A stretch of 64,000 nucleotides of DNA. It comes from PFJX01 sp040751755 (GTDB lineage Bacteria > Pseudomonadota > Gammaproteobacteria > Burkholderiales > Thiobacillaceae). The stretch is taken from NCBI GenBank assembly GCA_040751755.1, contig JBFMHC010000020.1, forward strand, positions 324,325 to 388,324. The letters are read 5' to 3'. The notes beneath the pieces are model-generated. The model was not told the origin of the DNA and did no database searches. It saw only the letters and a program-made list of their open reading frames with translations. Of the stretch, positions 23,101 to 30,864 are shown one piece after another; positions within the stretch are counted from its first letter, which is position 1; every line of letters starts with the position of its first letter. The translations under genes and the position numbers were made by a program.

Positions 23101-25117
23101 CAACACGCCGCAGAAATACAGCCGCATCGACAGCCTGGACGAGAAGATCGGCGCCCTCGAGACCCTGCTCCTGGACAAGCAGAACTACGGCTCCATGGCC
23201 TGCGGAGACGGCGCCTGCCTGGGTTGCGGCGAGAAGACCGCCATCCACCTGTTCACCGCCACGGTGACCGCGCTCATGCAGCCGCGCGTCAAGGCCTTCG
23301 TGGAGAAGGTCGACGGCCTGATCATGGGCCTGGAGAAGCACATCCGCATGAAGCTGACGGAGAGCGTCGACTTCACCGACAGCCGGGCGGTGATGGCCGC
23401 GGTCGAGTCCCACAAGGGCGAGGACCTCACCCTCGCAAACCTGTCCGAGAGCCTGCAGGAGGCGCACGAGGCCAAACCCATCGACCCGCAATGGTTGAAG
23501 TGGGCCACCCAGCTGCTGGAGCGTCTCAAGGACCTGCGCTGGCGCTATGTCGAAGGCCCGACCCGGCGCGGCCGCGCCGCGATGGGCATCGCCAACTCCA
23601 CCGGCTGCACCTCGGTGTGGGGTTCCACCTTCCCCTACAACCCCTATCCCTTCCCCTGGACCTCGCACCTGTTCCAGGACTCGCCCTCGGTCGCCCTGGG
23701 CCTGTTCGAGGGCCACATGGCGAAGATGGCTGAAGGCTTCAAGGCCGTGCGCATGGCCGAGATCGAGCTGGACGGCGGCTACGAACCCGCCGCGCACGAC
23801 GCCATCTTCACCCACTTCAACTGGGAGCAGTTCAGCGACGAGGAATTCCATCTCTGCCCGCCGGTGGTGGCGATCGGCGGCGACGGCGCCATGTACGACA
23901 TCGGCTTCCAGAACCTGTCGCGTGCCCTCATGACCGGCAAGCCCGTAAAGATCCTGGTGGTGGACACCCAGGTCTATTCCAACACCGGCGGCCAGGCCTG
24001 CACCTCCACCTTCGTCGGCCAGGTGGCCGACATGTCGCCCTATGGCAAGGCGGTCAAGGGCAAGCAGGAGGTGCGCAAGGAGATCAGTGTCATCGGCATG
24101 GCGCACCGCACCAGCTACATCCTGCAAAGCGCCATCTCCAGCCCCACCCACCTGATCGAGGGGTACATCGACGGCCTCAACAGCCGCCGCCCCGCCATGT
24201 TCAACATCTACGCCGTCTGCCCGGTGGAGCACGGCGTCGGCGACGACCGTTCGATGGAACAGTCCAAGATGGCCGTGGAGTCGCGCGCCTACCCGCTGTT
24301 CAAGTACGACCCTGATCTCGGCACCACCTTCAGCGAGTGCGTGTCCCTGGAGGGCAACCCGGCCATGGACAGCGAGTGGCCCGAGTACACCCTGGCCTAC
24401 AGGGACGAGGAGGGCAACGAGCAGAAGATGGTCCTGCCCTTCACCTTCGCCGACTTCGCCCTCACCGAAGGCCGCTTCGCCAAGCAGTTCAAGAAGGCGC
24501 CGCAGGAGACCTGGAACGACGACATGGTCCTGCTCAGCGACTTCCTGAAGCTGGACGAGGACGGGCGCGACGGCAAGTTCCCCTTCATCTGGGCGGTGGA
24601 CAAGAAGAACCGCCTGACGCGCGTACTGGTCTCGCAGGAGCTGGTCAGGTCCTGCCAGGAACGCCAGGCCTTCTGGCGGCAGCTCAAGGACCTGGCCGGC
24701 CTCGGCCGCGAGGCGGTGGACGAGCAGGCGATCGCCGAGCGCGCCCGCGCCGAGCTGGTGCAGAAGCTGAGCGCCAGCCTGGCGGCCTTCGGCGGTGGCG
24801 TCGCCATGGATGCCGCGGCCGTCCCCGCCGCCGCCGCGTCCGCCAGGCCTGCCGCCGGCGCCGACGGCTACGAGGCGGTGTGGATCGAGACGCCGGAATG
24901 CACCGCCTGCGACGAGTGCATCAACCTGGCGCCGAAGACCTTCCAGTACAACGACCGGAAACAGGCCGTGGTGGTCAATCCGCAGGGCACCAGCTTCTCC
25001 AGCCTGGTGAAGGCGGCGGAGAAGTGCACCGCGGGCTGCATCCACCCCGGCACGCCCTGGAACATGAACGAGCCGGGGATCGACAAGCTGATCGCCCGCG
25101 CGGCCAAGTTCAATTGA
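20162..25117 (+). CDS. nifJ: Oversized pyruvate:ferredoxin oxidoreductase (NifJ-type) with C-terminal ferredoxin domain
   Basis: A 1651-residue single-chain PFOR; canonical NifJ has about 1170-1200. Visible in order: the N-terminal domain with 'AYPITPSTQMGEYWAE' (about 53-68), the gamma-type domain, two [4Fe-4S] sites ('CTACGNCYTACPDSAIPG' about 804-821 and 'CKGCNLCVDVCEDDA' about 940-954), the TPP domain with 'GDGACLGCGEKTAIHLF' (about 1016) and 'GGDGAMYDIGFQNL' (about 1239). Extra parts are a helical insertion at about 1040-1150 and about 320 C-terminal residues ending in a ferredoxin fold 'CTACDECINLAPKTF' (about 1579) with a matching downstream Cys. It converts pyruvate and CoA to acetyl-CoA, CO2 and reduced ferredoxin, or the reverse. 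Some other 2-oxoacid could be the substrate. It lies inside the rnf operon. Confidence 0.88.
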   Translation: MFKKLFNLKNNLAEAGAAVGGKTEAIRYPGVRDAIDGNTAVILVERESTDAAGAYPITPSTQMGEYWAEAAAAGYTNSAGRPLIFVEPESEHAAAGVTAGLAMTGMRAVNFTSAQGAAFMHESLYGAVGKRLPYVLNMGCRAITKSTLNVHCGHDDYHCVDDTGFIQVFARNAQAAADLNMIARKTAELSLTPAIVGMDGFLTTHLIEPVLVPEKSFVAEYLGRSDDLIDTPTPSQRLIYGPKRRRVPAIWDVDAPMVSGAVTNQDGYMQSVAAQRPYFFQHIPEIADRCMAEFARLSGRRYGRIDTYRCEDAEYVILGQGSMTVQAEAVADWLRAERKIKVGVVHMTMFRPFPGDLLGYVLKGKKGVAVLERTDQPLSEDLPLMREVRATVTKCIENGAAEGEKPYANYAAYATAKDMPRLYSGCYGLGSRDLQPEGMVAAIENMLPGGAQRKFFYLSVDFVRDQAANPQQEVQMQELLAAYPRIRELALRGSVNPNLLPRDAIAVRMHSVGGWGAVTTGKNLAMTLFELLGWDIKANPKYGSEKKGMPTTYYLSAAPEPIRINCEYTHVDVVLSPDPQVFLHTNAVSGLARGGVFVIQSNLESPEAVWASFPVHVQKTIVEQGIQVYYLDAFRIARDEASNPDLQLRMQGNAFQGAFFHASDVMARAGFTEATLFKAIESQLNDKFGKKGKRVVEDNLRVVRRGYEELKQIPAEVMRVGARQTAHTGGVPIPVMLKQQPEGKGDAADIHRFWQATGSFYATGKGSDNLVDPFMGMALIPAVTGVFRDMTQIRFEHPEWIAENCTACGNCYTACPDSAIPGLVSDISEVLNTAVTNVEMGGRPTRFLRKASRVIEKKLKGRIEKDGVDVRALLDAAVAETFAEDPAQGEDRERLAAEFELLREALGGFKFAATKPFWTTREKKAAGSGGLFSITVNPYTCKGCNLCVDVCEDDALRMVTQTRESVEVLRRDWKFWLDLPNTPQKYSRIDSLDEKIGALETLLLDKQNYGSMACGDGACLGCGEKTAIHLFTATVTALMQPRVKAFVEKVDGLIMGLEKHIRMKLTESVDFTDSRAVMAAVESHKGEDLTLANLSESLQEAHEAKPIDPQWLKWATQLLERLKDLRWRYVEGPTRRGRAAMGIANSTGCTSVWGSTFPYNPYPFPWTSHLFQDSPSVALGLFEGHMAKMAEGFKAVRMAEIELDGGYEPAAHDAIFTHFNWEQFSDEEFHLCPPVVAIGGDGAMYDIGFQNLSRALMTGKPVKILVVDTQVYSNTGGQACTSTFVGQVADMSPYGKAVKGKQEVRKEISVIGMAHRTSYILQSAISSPTHLIEGYIDGLNSRRPAMFNIYAVCPVEHGVGDDRSMEQSKMAVESRAYPLFKYDPDLGTTFSECVSLEGNPAMDSEWPEYTLAYRDEEGNEQKMVLPFTFADFALTEGRFAKQFKKAPQETWNDDMVLLSDFLKLDEDGRDGKFPFIWAVDKKNRLTRVLVSQELVRSCQERQAFWRQLKDLAGLGREAVDEQAIAERARAELVQKLSASLAAFGGGVAMDAAAVPAAAASARPAAGADGYEAVWIETPECTACDECINLAPKTFQYNDRKQAVVVNPQGTSFSSLVKAAEKCTAGCIHPGTPWNMNEPGIDKLIARAAKFN

Positions 25118-25235
25118 GCGAAACGTGAAGCGTGAAAAGTGAAAGGGGAACAGTGAACAGCACCGCAGGGGTTACGTTTGACTCGATGCCGCGTAGCGGC
25201 GAGTCCACGTTTCCCGTTTCACGCGTTTTCCAGTT
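25118..25235. repeat. GTGAA-rich inverted repeat element between nifJ and rnfC
   Basis: The sequence after the nifJ stop has repeated cGTGAA units (about 25125-25160) and a mirrored TTTCCCGTTTCACGCG block at about 25209-25224, with a small GCCGC-GCGGC hairpin between. Such GTGAA elements look like dispersed intergenic repeats. The rnfC frame is open through it. Confidence 0.45.
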
Positions 25236-26679
25236 CTTCAGGCGCAAGACTTTCGCCCGTGGGGTCCACCCCGCGGGCAACAAGAGCACTGCCGGCACGC
25301 CGATTCGTCGGTTGCCGTTTGCTCCGCGCATGACCCTCCCCCTCGCGCAGCATATCGGCAAGCCGGCGGTGCCCATCGTCTCGGTGGGCCAGGAGGTCGT
25401 ACGTGGACAACTCATCGCGCGCGCCGACGGATTCCTGTCGGTCCCCCTGCATGCCCCGGTGGACGGGGTGGTGGAGGCCATCGAACTGATGCCATCGGCG
25501 CGCGGACCGTGGACCGAAAGCATCGTCATCCGCACCTACGAGGCCTCGACCCAGGAGGTCCGCTGCGGCGCGCCGCGCGACATGGACGCCCTGTCGCCGC
25601 AGGAGATCATCCAGGCCATCCAGGACACCGGCATGGTCGGACTGGGCGGCGCCGCCTTCCCCAGCCATGCCAAGCTGACGGTGCCGAATGGGCGCCGGAT
25701 CCATACCCTGGTGGTGAACGGCTGCGAATGCGAGCCATACCTGACCTGCGACCACCGGGTCATGCTGGAGCGCACCGCGGACCTGGTGCAGGGCATCCGC
25801 TACGCCATGCGTGCGGTCGGCGCGGCAAGGGCGGTGATCGGCATCGAGGACAACAAGATGGACGCCGTCGCGGCGGTCCGCGCCAGGCTGCCGGCCGACG
25901 GCAGCATCGGCGTCGTGGCGGTGGAGACCAAATACCCCCAGGGGGCGGAGAAGATGCTGATCAAGTCCACCCTGGGCCTGGAGGTCCCGCCCGGCGGCCT
26001 GCCCTCCGAGGTCGGTGTGGTGGTGAACAACGTCGGCACCCTGGCCCTGCTGGGGGGGCTTCTGCCCCTCGGCCAGGGTTTGACGGAGCGCGTGGTCACC
26101 GTGACCGGGCCCGGCATCCGGCGGCCGGGCGACTACTGGGTGCCCATCGGCACCCCCCTGCGCCACGTCCTCGCCTGGGCCGGCGCGGAAGACGTCAGCG
26201 AACGCGAGATCATCCTCGGCGGCCCCATGATGGGCCAGGCCATCGCCTCGCTGGACGTGCCGGTGACCAAGGGGGTGTCGGGCATCCTGGTATTCGACCG
26301 CCGCGCCGTGCAGGCCGAGAGCGGGCGCAAGACCTACGCCTGCATCAAATGCGGCGAATGCGTGAAGGCCTGCCCCATGGGCCTCAACCCGTCCATGCTG
26401 GGCCTGCTGGCGGCGAGCGGCGAGCAGGACAGGATGGGCAGCCAGTACCACCTGGGCGATTGCTTCGAGTGCGGCTGCTGCACCTTCGTCTGCCCGTCCA
26501 ACATCCCGCTGGTGCAGGAGTTCCGCGCCGCCAAGGCCCTGCTGCGCCAGCGCGCCGAGATCGCCAAGGCCAGGATCGAGCTGCACGACACCGGCGAACG
26601 CTTCGACTTCGGCCACGCCGAGGGCGAAGGCCGCAGGATAGGCGGCAGCCGCCACCCCGTCGATGGCGTCACGAAATAG
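25132..26679 (+). CDS. rnfC: Rnf complex subunit C (NADH side)
   Basis: The frame gives 515 residues from a GTG at 25132. Homology to RnfC begins only near 'FQFFRRKTFARGVHP' (residues about 34-48), so the first 30 residues come from the intergenic repeat; an ATG at 25186 is an alternative, and neither has a good ribosome site. Then come the RnfC N-terminal barrel, the nucleotide-binding 'GMVGLGGAAFPSHAKL' (about 168-183), the SLBB region and two [4Fe-4S] sites 'CIKCGECVKACP' and 'CFECGCCTFVCP' in the last third. RnfC oxidises or reduces NAD(H). It follows nifJ in the same operon. Confidence 0.9.
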   Translation: MKSERGTVNSTAGVTFDSMPRSGESTFPVSRVFQFFRRKTFARGVHPAGNKSTAGTPIRRLPFAPRMTLPLAQHIGKPAVPIVSVGQEVVRGQLIARADGFLSVPLHAPVDGVVEAIELMPSARGPWTESIVIRTYEASTQEVRCGAPRDMDALSPQEIIQAIQDTGMVGLGGAAFPSHAKLTVPNGRRIHTLVVNGCECEPYLTCDHRVMLERTADLVQGIRYAMRAVGAARAVIGIEDNKMDAVAAVRARLPADGSIGVVAVETKYPQGAEKMLIKSTLGLEVPPGGLPSEVGVVVNNVGTLALLGGLLPLGQGLTERVVTVTGPGIRRPGDYWVPIGTPLRHVLAWAGAEDVSEREIILGGPMMGQAIASLDVPVTKGVSGILVFDRRAVQAESGRKTYACIKCGECVKACPMGLNPSMLGLLAASGEQDRMGSQYHLGDCFECGCCTFVCPSNIPLVQEFRAAKALLRQRAEIAKARIELHDTGERFDFGHAEGEGRRIGGSRHPVDGVTK

Positions 26680-26704
26680 ATTTTCTTTTGCCCATGACCA
26701 CACC

Positions 26705-27355
26705 ATGAACCCCGAACCGATCCGCGAGTTCATCGCCGACACCCTCGCCCAGCCCGTTCTCGACCCGCGCCCGCGCGCCTTGTACGAGCTTTGCCACATG
26801 CATCGCCACCATGGGCAGGGCGACATCGTCGCCGACAAGTTGCGCATGATCGTGCGCCTGCTGGCCGATGCGGGTCTCCCGCTGGGCGGCTTCTCGCCCG
26901 AGTACGTCGCCCACCGCCTGGTGCGCTCGGGCGTCGACGGCTGGTTCTCCGCCATCGCCACGGCCGAGCGTATCGAGCCGCCCTTGTTGTTCGAGGTGCA
27001 CGGGCGTGCCATGGGGGTGTTCAGCGAGCTGCCGCCCGAACAGGCCCGAGCCATCGCCTCGACCTACCTGCACTTCCATTTCCCGGAGCTGTTCTTCCTG
27101 TACGACCCCAAGCTCACCGCCGCCGCCTACGCACTCGGCGGCACATGCGGCGACCCGTCGGATTGCCGGCACGACCCGGAATACGGCCGCTTCTTCGCCT
27201 GCTGCGAGGAGCTCACGCACCGGCTCATCGGGCCCGCCGGCCGTCGCCTGACGCCGCGCGAACTGGACCGGGTGCTGCGCGCCTGGGCCGATCGCTCCGA
27301 CCTGGCCGCGCCCGCGGGGGCGTGCCGGGCCGCCGAGGACCTGGTCTGCGCCTGA
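26705..27355 (+). CDS. Uncharacterised protein inside the rnf operon
   Basis: A 216-residue protein from ATG 26705; an in-frame upstream ATG overlaps rnfC. It ends 4 bases before rnfD, so it is cotranscribed. It has no signal peptide or membrane helix. The C-terminal third is rich in Cys and His ('TCGDPSDCRHDPEYGRFFAC' then another Cys), which could hold a metal or cluster. The middle contains 'HFHFPELFFLYDPKL'. I do not recognise the family. Its constant place among electron-transfer genes suggests a role in maturation or regulation of Rnf or PFOR, but this is inference from context only. Confidence 0.6.
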   Translation: MNPEPIREFIADTLAQPVLDPRPRALYELCHMHRHHGQGDIVADKLRMIVRLLADAGLPLGGFSPEYVAHRLVRSGVDGWFSAIATAERIEPPLLFEVHGRAMGVFSELPPEQARAIASTYLHFHFPELFFLYDPKLTAAAYALGGTCGDPSDCRHDPEYGRFFACCEELTHRLIGPAGRRLTPRELDRVLRAWADRSDLAAPAGACRAAEDLVCA

Positions 27356-27359
27356 GGAC

Positions 27360-28418
27360 ATGAACCAGCCCCCCCGCATCGAGCTGCGCGCCGCGCCCCA
27401 CGTCCGGCGGCCGGTCGGCGTCGAGAAGATCATGCTGCACGTGGTGCTGGCGCTGCTGCCCATCCTCGCCTTCTCGTTCTGGCAGTATGGCCTCTCCGTG
27501 CTCGCGCTTGCCCTCGTCGTGACCGGCAGCTGCCTGGCGACGGAACGCCTGTTCAACCGCGTGGCGGGCACGCCCAGCACGCTGCCGGACTGGAGCGCCG
27601 TCATCACCGGCCTGCTCCTGGCGCTGACCCTGCCGCCCGCCTTCCCCCTGTGGATGGGCGCCGTCGCGGGCTTCGCCGCCATCGCCCTGGGCAAGGTGCT
27701 GTTCGGCGGCATGGGCCACAACGTGTTCAACCCGGCCCTCGTGGGACGGGCCTTCGTGCAGGCGGCGTTTCCCGTCTCCATCACCACCTGGGTGCCCGCC
27801 TACCTGCCTGAGCGCTTCACCGCCTTCATCCCCACCACCTTCACCGCACCGCTGATGACACCGCCCGAGATCGGCCCCTGGGTGAAATCGCAGCTGCTCG
27901 ACGCGGTGTCGCAGGCGACGCCGCTGGCGCGCTGGAAGTTCGAGAACCAGCTCACCGGCGTCGAGGACTTCCTCAACGGCGCGGCCACCGCCTCGGCGGG
28001 CGAGACCTCCGCCCTCGTCATCCTCGCGTGCGGCCTCTATCTGGCCGTGCGCGGGTTCATGGACTGGCGCATCCCGCTCGCCGTGCTCGGCTCCGCCGCC
28101 CTTGCCGCCTGGGCCTTCCAGTGGGTCGACCCGGCGCGCTACCCGGACCCGCTGTTCGTGCTGCTCTCCGGTGGGCTCATGCTCGGGGCGGTGTTCATGG
28201 CCACGGACATGGCCACCTCGCCGGTGACGCCTCTGGGGGTGTGGCTGTATGGCGCGGTGATCGGCGTGGTGACGGTGGTGATCCGCTACTTCGGCGGCCT
28301 CACCGAGGGGGTGATGTACGCCATCCTGCTCGGCAACGCCCTCGCTCCCCTCATCGACCAGGTCACGCAGCCGCGCGTGTTCGGCGCCGGCAGGGCAGGG
28401 AAGGGCGGACAGCCATGA
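27360..28418 (+). CDS. rnfD: Rnf complex subunit D
   Basis: A 352-residue membrane protein with about nine hydrophobic segments. The signature 'FGGMGHNVFNPALVGRAFVQ' lies at about 117-136, and 'LLDAVSQATPLARW' (about 180-193) contains the Thr that carries covalent FMN in the family; the usual SGATP is SQATP here. It is a core part of the ion-translocating path. The stop overlaps rnfG as ATGA. Confidence 0.92.
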   Translation: MNQPPRIELRAAPHVRRPVGVEKIMLHVVLALLPILAFSFWQYGLSVLALALVVTGSCLATERLFNRVAGTPSTLPDWSAVITGLLLALTLPPAFPLWMGAVAGFAAIALGKVLFGGMGHNVFNPALVGRAFVQAAFPVSITTWVPAYLPERFTAFIPTTFTAPLMTPPEIGPWVKSQLLDAVSQATPLARWKFENQLTGVEDFLNGAATASAGETSALVILACGLYLAVRGFMDWRIPLAVLGSAALAAWAFQWVDPARYPDPLFVLLSGGLMLGAVFMATDMATSPVTPLGVWLYGAVIGVVTVVIRYFGGLTEGVMYAILLGNALAPLIDQVTQPRVFGAGRAGKGGQP

Positions 28419-29101
28419 GCGAAAACACCAGCGCCATGCAGGCCGCACCTACCTCCAGCGTGGCCATGATCCGCACCCTCGGCGTGGTGGCGACCATCTG
28501 CGGCGTCCTCATCGTCACCGCCTTCGAGAGCACCCTGGACGCGGTGAACGCGAACAAGAAGATCGCCCTGGAGCGCGCGGTGTTCAAGGTCATCCCCGGC
28601 GCGGCGAGCGTGCGCGAGTACGTCGCGGGCCCCGCCGGGGTGCGGCGGGCGGAGGCCGGCGCGGCGGCGAGCGAGGTGAAGTTCTACGCCGCCTACGACC
28701 AGGCCGGTGCGCTGCGCGGCGTGGCCGCCGAGGGGGCCGCCAAGGGCTATGCCGACACGGTGCGCGTGCTCTATGCCTACGACCCGGCGAAACAGGCGAT
28801 CACCGGCCTGGGCGTGGTGTCGATGCGCGAGACGCCGGGCATCGGCGACAAGATCTACACCGACCAGGCCTTCCTCGCCAACTTCGTGGCCCTGGACGCG
28901 CGCCTGGCCGCCGACATGAAGTCGCTCGCCAACGCCATCCGCGTGGTCAAGCACGGCAGCAAGCAGCACCCCTGGGAGATCGACGCCATCGCCGGCGCCA
29001 CGGTGACCTCGAAGGCGGTCGGCCGGGGCATCGACGAGAGCGCGCAGCGGCTGCTGCCCCTGCTGGTGCCGCACCTGGAACAGTTGCGAGGAGGGAAGTG
29101 A
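28415..29101 (+). CDS. rnfG: Rnf complex subunit G (flavoprotein)
   Basis: 228 residues starting at the ATG of an ATGA overlap with rnfD. One N-terminal membrane anchor (about 18-40) is followed by a periplasmic FMN-binding domain. The flavinylation motif reads 'IDAIAGATVTSKAVG' near residue 195, with Ala where many homologues have Ser before GAT. The region 'MRETPGIGDKI' is also typical. A basic twist is that rnfG and rnfE are joined by a shared RBS region (GAGGAGGGA) at the end of rnfG. Confidence 0.92.
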   Translation: MSENTSAMQAAPTSSVAMIRTLGVVATICGVLIVTAFESTLDAVNANKKIALERAVFKVIPGAASVREYVAGPAGVRRAEAGAAASEVKFYAAYDQAGALRGVAAEGAAKGYADTVRVLYAYDPAKQAITGLGVVSMRETPGIGDKIYTDQAFLANFVALDARLAADMKSLANAIRVVKHGSKQHPWEIDAIAGATVTSKAVGRGIDESAQRLLPLLVPHLEQLRGGK

Positions 29102-29103
29102 AC

Positions 29104-29751
29104 ATGGCCATCCCCGGACAGAGACAGCCCTCGCACCTGGAGGAACTCCTGGAAGGCATCTGGCGGCAGAACCCGGTGTTCGTCATGGTGCTGGGCATGT
29201 GCCCGACGCTGGCGGTGTCGGTGTCGGCCATGAACGCCGTGAGCATGGGCCTGGCCACCACCTTCGTGCTGGTCTGCTCGACCCTGCTGGTGTCCCTGAT
29301 GCGCAACGTCGTGCCCAGGGAGGTGCGCATCGCCACCTACATCCTCATCATCGCCACCTTCGTCACGGTGGTGGACTACCTGATCCAGGCGATCAGCCTG
29401 GCGGTCTACGAGGCCCTGGGGGCCTTCATCCAGCTCATCGTCGTCAACTGCATCATCCTCGGCCGCGCCGAGGCGCATGCCTCGAAGAACCCGCCGTTGC
29501 GCGCGGCGCTCAACGCCCTGGGCATGGGCGCGGGCTTCACCATCGGCCTGTTCGCGCTCGGCGCGGTACGCGAGATCCTCGGCGCCGGCAAGCTGTTCGG
29601 CCTCGCCCTGTTCGGGCCGGACTTCCAGCCCTGGGTGGTGATGGTGCTGCCGCCCGGCGGCTTCTTCGTGCTGGGTTCCTGGCTGTTGCTGTTCAACTGG
29701 CTGGACAGCCGCAAGGCCGTCGGGTCCCCTCTCCCCTCGGGAGAGGGCTAG
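29104..29751 (+). CDS. rnfE: Rnf complex subunit E
   Basis: About 215 residues from ATG 29104, which lies 7-9 bases after GAGGAGGGA; a GTG at 29098 would be too close to that site. Six membrane segments are visible. 'LGMCPTLAVS' (TM1) has the Cys that with RnfA forms an intramembrane iron site, and 'VVNCIILGRAEA' has the second Cys. The last residues, 'SPLPSGEG', are encoded by the intergenic palindrome that follows, so the C-terminus has been extended or replaced by the repeat. Confidence 0.92.
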   Translation: MAIPGQRQPSHLEELLEGIWRQNPVFVMVLGMCPTLAVSVSAMNAVSMGLATTFVLVCSTLLVSLMRNVVPREVRIATYILIIATFVTVVDYLIQAISLAVYEALGAFIQLIVVNCIILGRAEAHASKNPPLRAALNALGMGAGFTIGLFALGAVREILGAGKLFGLALFGPDFQPWVVMVLPPGGFFVLGSWLLLFNWLDSRKAVGSPLPSGEG

Positions 29752-29837
29752 GGTGAGGGAGCTCGCTGTGCTTACGCAAACGTCGTTCCCTCACCCCCAC
29801 CCCCTCCCCCGGTGGGGGAGGGGAGGAGGAGTCGCCC
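29725..29837. repeat. GC-rich palindromic repeat between rnfE and rnfA
   Basis: Two hairpins, CCCTCTCCC with GGGAGAGGG and CCCCTCCCCC with GGGGGAGGGG, flank a spacer. The first overlaps the rnfE stop. The same kind of repeat follows the rnf operon and precedes mnmA. Confidence 0.65.
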
Positions 29838-30422
29838 ATGTCTGAATCCCTGTCGCAGATCTTCATCGGCACGCTGCTGGCGAACAACTTCGTGCTGGCG
29901 ATGTTCCTCGGCCTGTGCCCCTTCCTGGGGGTGTCGGCACGCCTCAACACCGCCCTGCCGATGGGCGCGGCCACCACCTTCGTGATGCTGGTGGCGAGCC
30001 TCTGCGCGTTCGCCCTCAACTGGCTGGTCACCACCTTCCACATGGAGTTCCTGCGCCTGATCGCCTACATCGTCGTCATCGCCTCGGCGGTGCAGCTGGT
30101 GGAGATGTTCCTGAAGAAGAAGAGCCCGGCGCTGTTCCGCGCCCTCGGCATCTACCTGCCGCTCATCACCACCAACTGCGCGGTGCTTGGCGTGGCCCTG
30201 TTCCAGACCGCGCGCGAATACGACCTCGCGCAGGCCGTGACCTTCTCGCTCGCGGGCGGCGGCGGCTTCACCCTGGCGCTGCTGCTGATGGCGGGCCTGC
30301 GCGAGCGCCTCAACCTGGCCAGGGTGCCGAACGTGGTGCAGGGCACGGCCCTGTCGCTGATGCTCGCGGGGCTGCTGTCCCTGGCCTTCATGGGCTTTGC
30401 CGGACTGGGTGCGGGGGAGTGA
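29838..30422 (+). CDS. rnfA: Rnf complex subunit A
   Basis: A 194-residue membrane protein with six helices. 'LGLCPFLGVSARL' in TM1 and 'LPLITTNCAVLGVALF' in TM4 carry the two Cys that pair with those of RnfE around an iron centre in the membrane. It is homologous to RnfE/NqrD/NqrE. It lies after a palindromic repeat, so it may be partly insulated from rnfE. A GGAGGAG site precedes the ATG. Confidence 0.93.
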   Translation: MSESLSQIFIGTLLANNFVLAMFLGLCPFLGVSARLNTALPMGAATTFVMLVASLCAFALNWLVTTFHMEFLRLIAYIVVIASAVQLVEMFLKKKSPALFRALGIYLPLITTNCAVLGVALFQTAREYDLAQAVTFSLAGGGGFTLALLLMAGLRERLNLARVPNVVQGTALSLMLAGLLSLAFMGFAGLGAGE

Positions 30423-30429
30423 GGTGGAT

Positions 30430-30624
30430 ATGGGCCGCTATCTGATGACCATCGCCGTGATCCTCCTGCTGCTGCTGGGCGGCATCGCCGTGGACCGCCT
30501 GTACCGCGCCTTCGCGCGGCGCAACCCGCAGCTCGGGCCGTTCCGCGAGGCGGGCGGCGGCTGCGGCGGGCATTGCGGGGGCGGGGGGTGTGGTGGGGGT
30601 GAGTGCGGCACGCGCGAGGGGTAA
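30430..30624 (+). CDS. Small membrane protein with Gly/Cys-rich tail, end of the rnf operon
   Basis: A 64-residue protein from ATG 30430, seven bases after rnfA, with GAGG upstream. One membrane helix (about 4-20) is followed by a basic stretch and a tail with five Cys, one His and many Gly from about residue 44. It resembles FeoB-associated Cys-rich proteins in general layout. The Cys tail should sit in the cytoplasm or at the membrane and could hold iron or a cluster for RnfA/E or RnfB. The link to Rnf is by position only. Confidence 0.6.
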   Translation: MGRYLMTIAVILLLLLGGIAVDRLYRAFARRNPQLGPFREAGGGCGGHCGGGGCGGGECGTREG

Positions 30625-30864
30625 AGTCCCGGCCCATCCGGGCCGATAGGGTGGGAAGGGCGGGCCGGCCTTGCCGGCCGCCACCCTCTCCCCGGCCTTT
30701 ATGCCCTAGGGTGCTCTCCCCTCAAGGGAGAGGGAGAAAACCGTTGGTCTGGCCAACAAGCCCCTCCCCCTCGAGGGGGGAGGGGTTGGGGAGAGGGTGG
30801 GGCGAGCAACGCTCGCCGCCTTGTGCTTCAAAGAATCAGGAACCGCTTCGCATTGGAGATCGCA
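30625..30864. repeat. Intergenic palindromes between the rnf operon and ppsA
   Basis: Three GC-rich hairpins are visible: CTCTCCC with GGGAGAG near 30714-30732, CCCCTCCCCC with GGGGGGAGGGG near 30760-30784, and GGCGAGC with GCTCGCC near 30801-30817. None has a T-run, so they are repeats more than classical terminators. The ppsA promoter should lie here, but I see no clear hexamers. Confidence 0.5.

Noticed and set aside
20174..25045. Very long minus-strand open frame (over 1600 codons) opposite nifJ
   Set aside because: It is a shadow of GC-rich codon bias; the plus strand is an unambiguous PFOR with all motifs.
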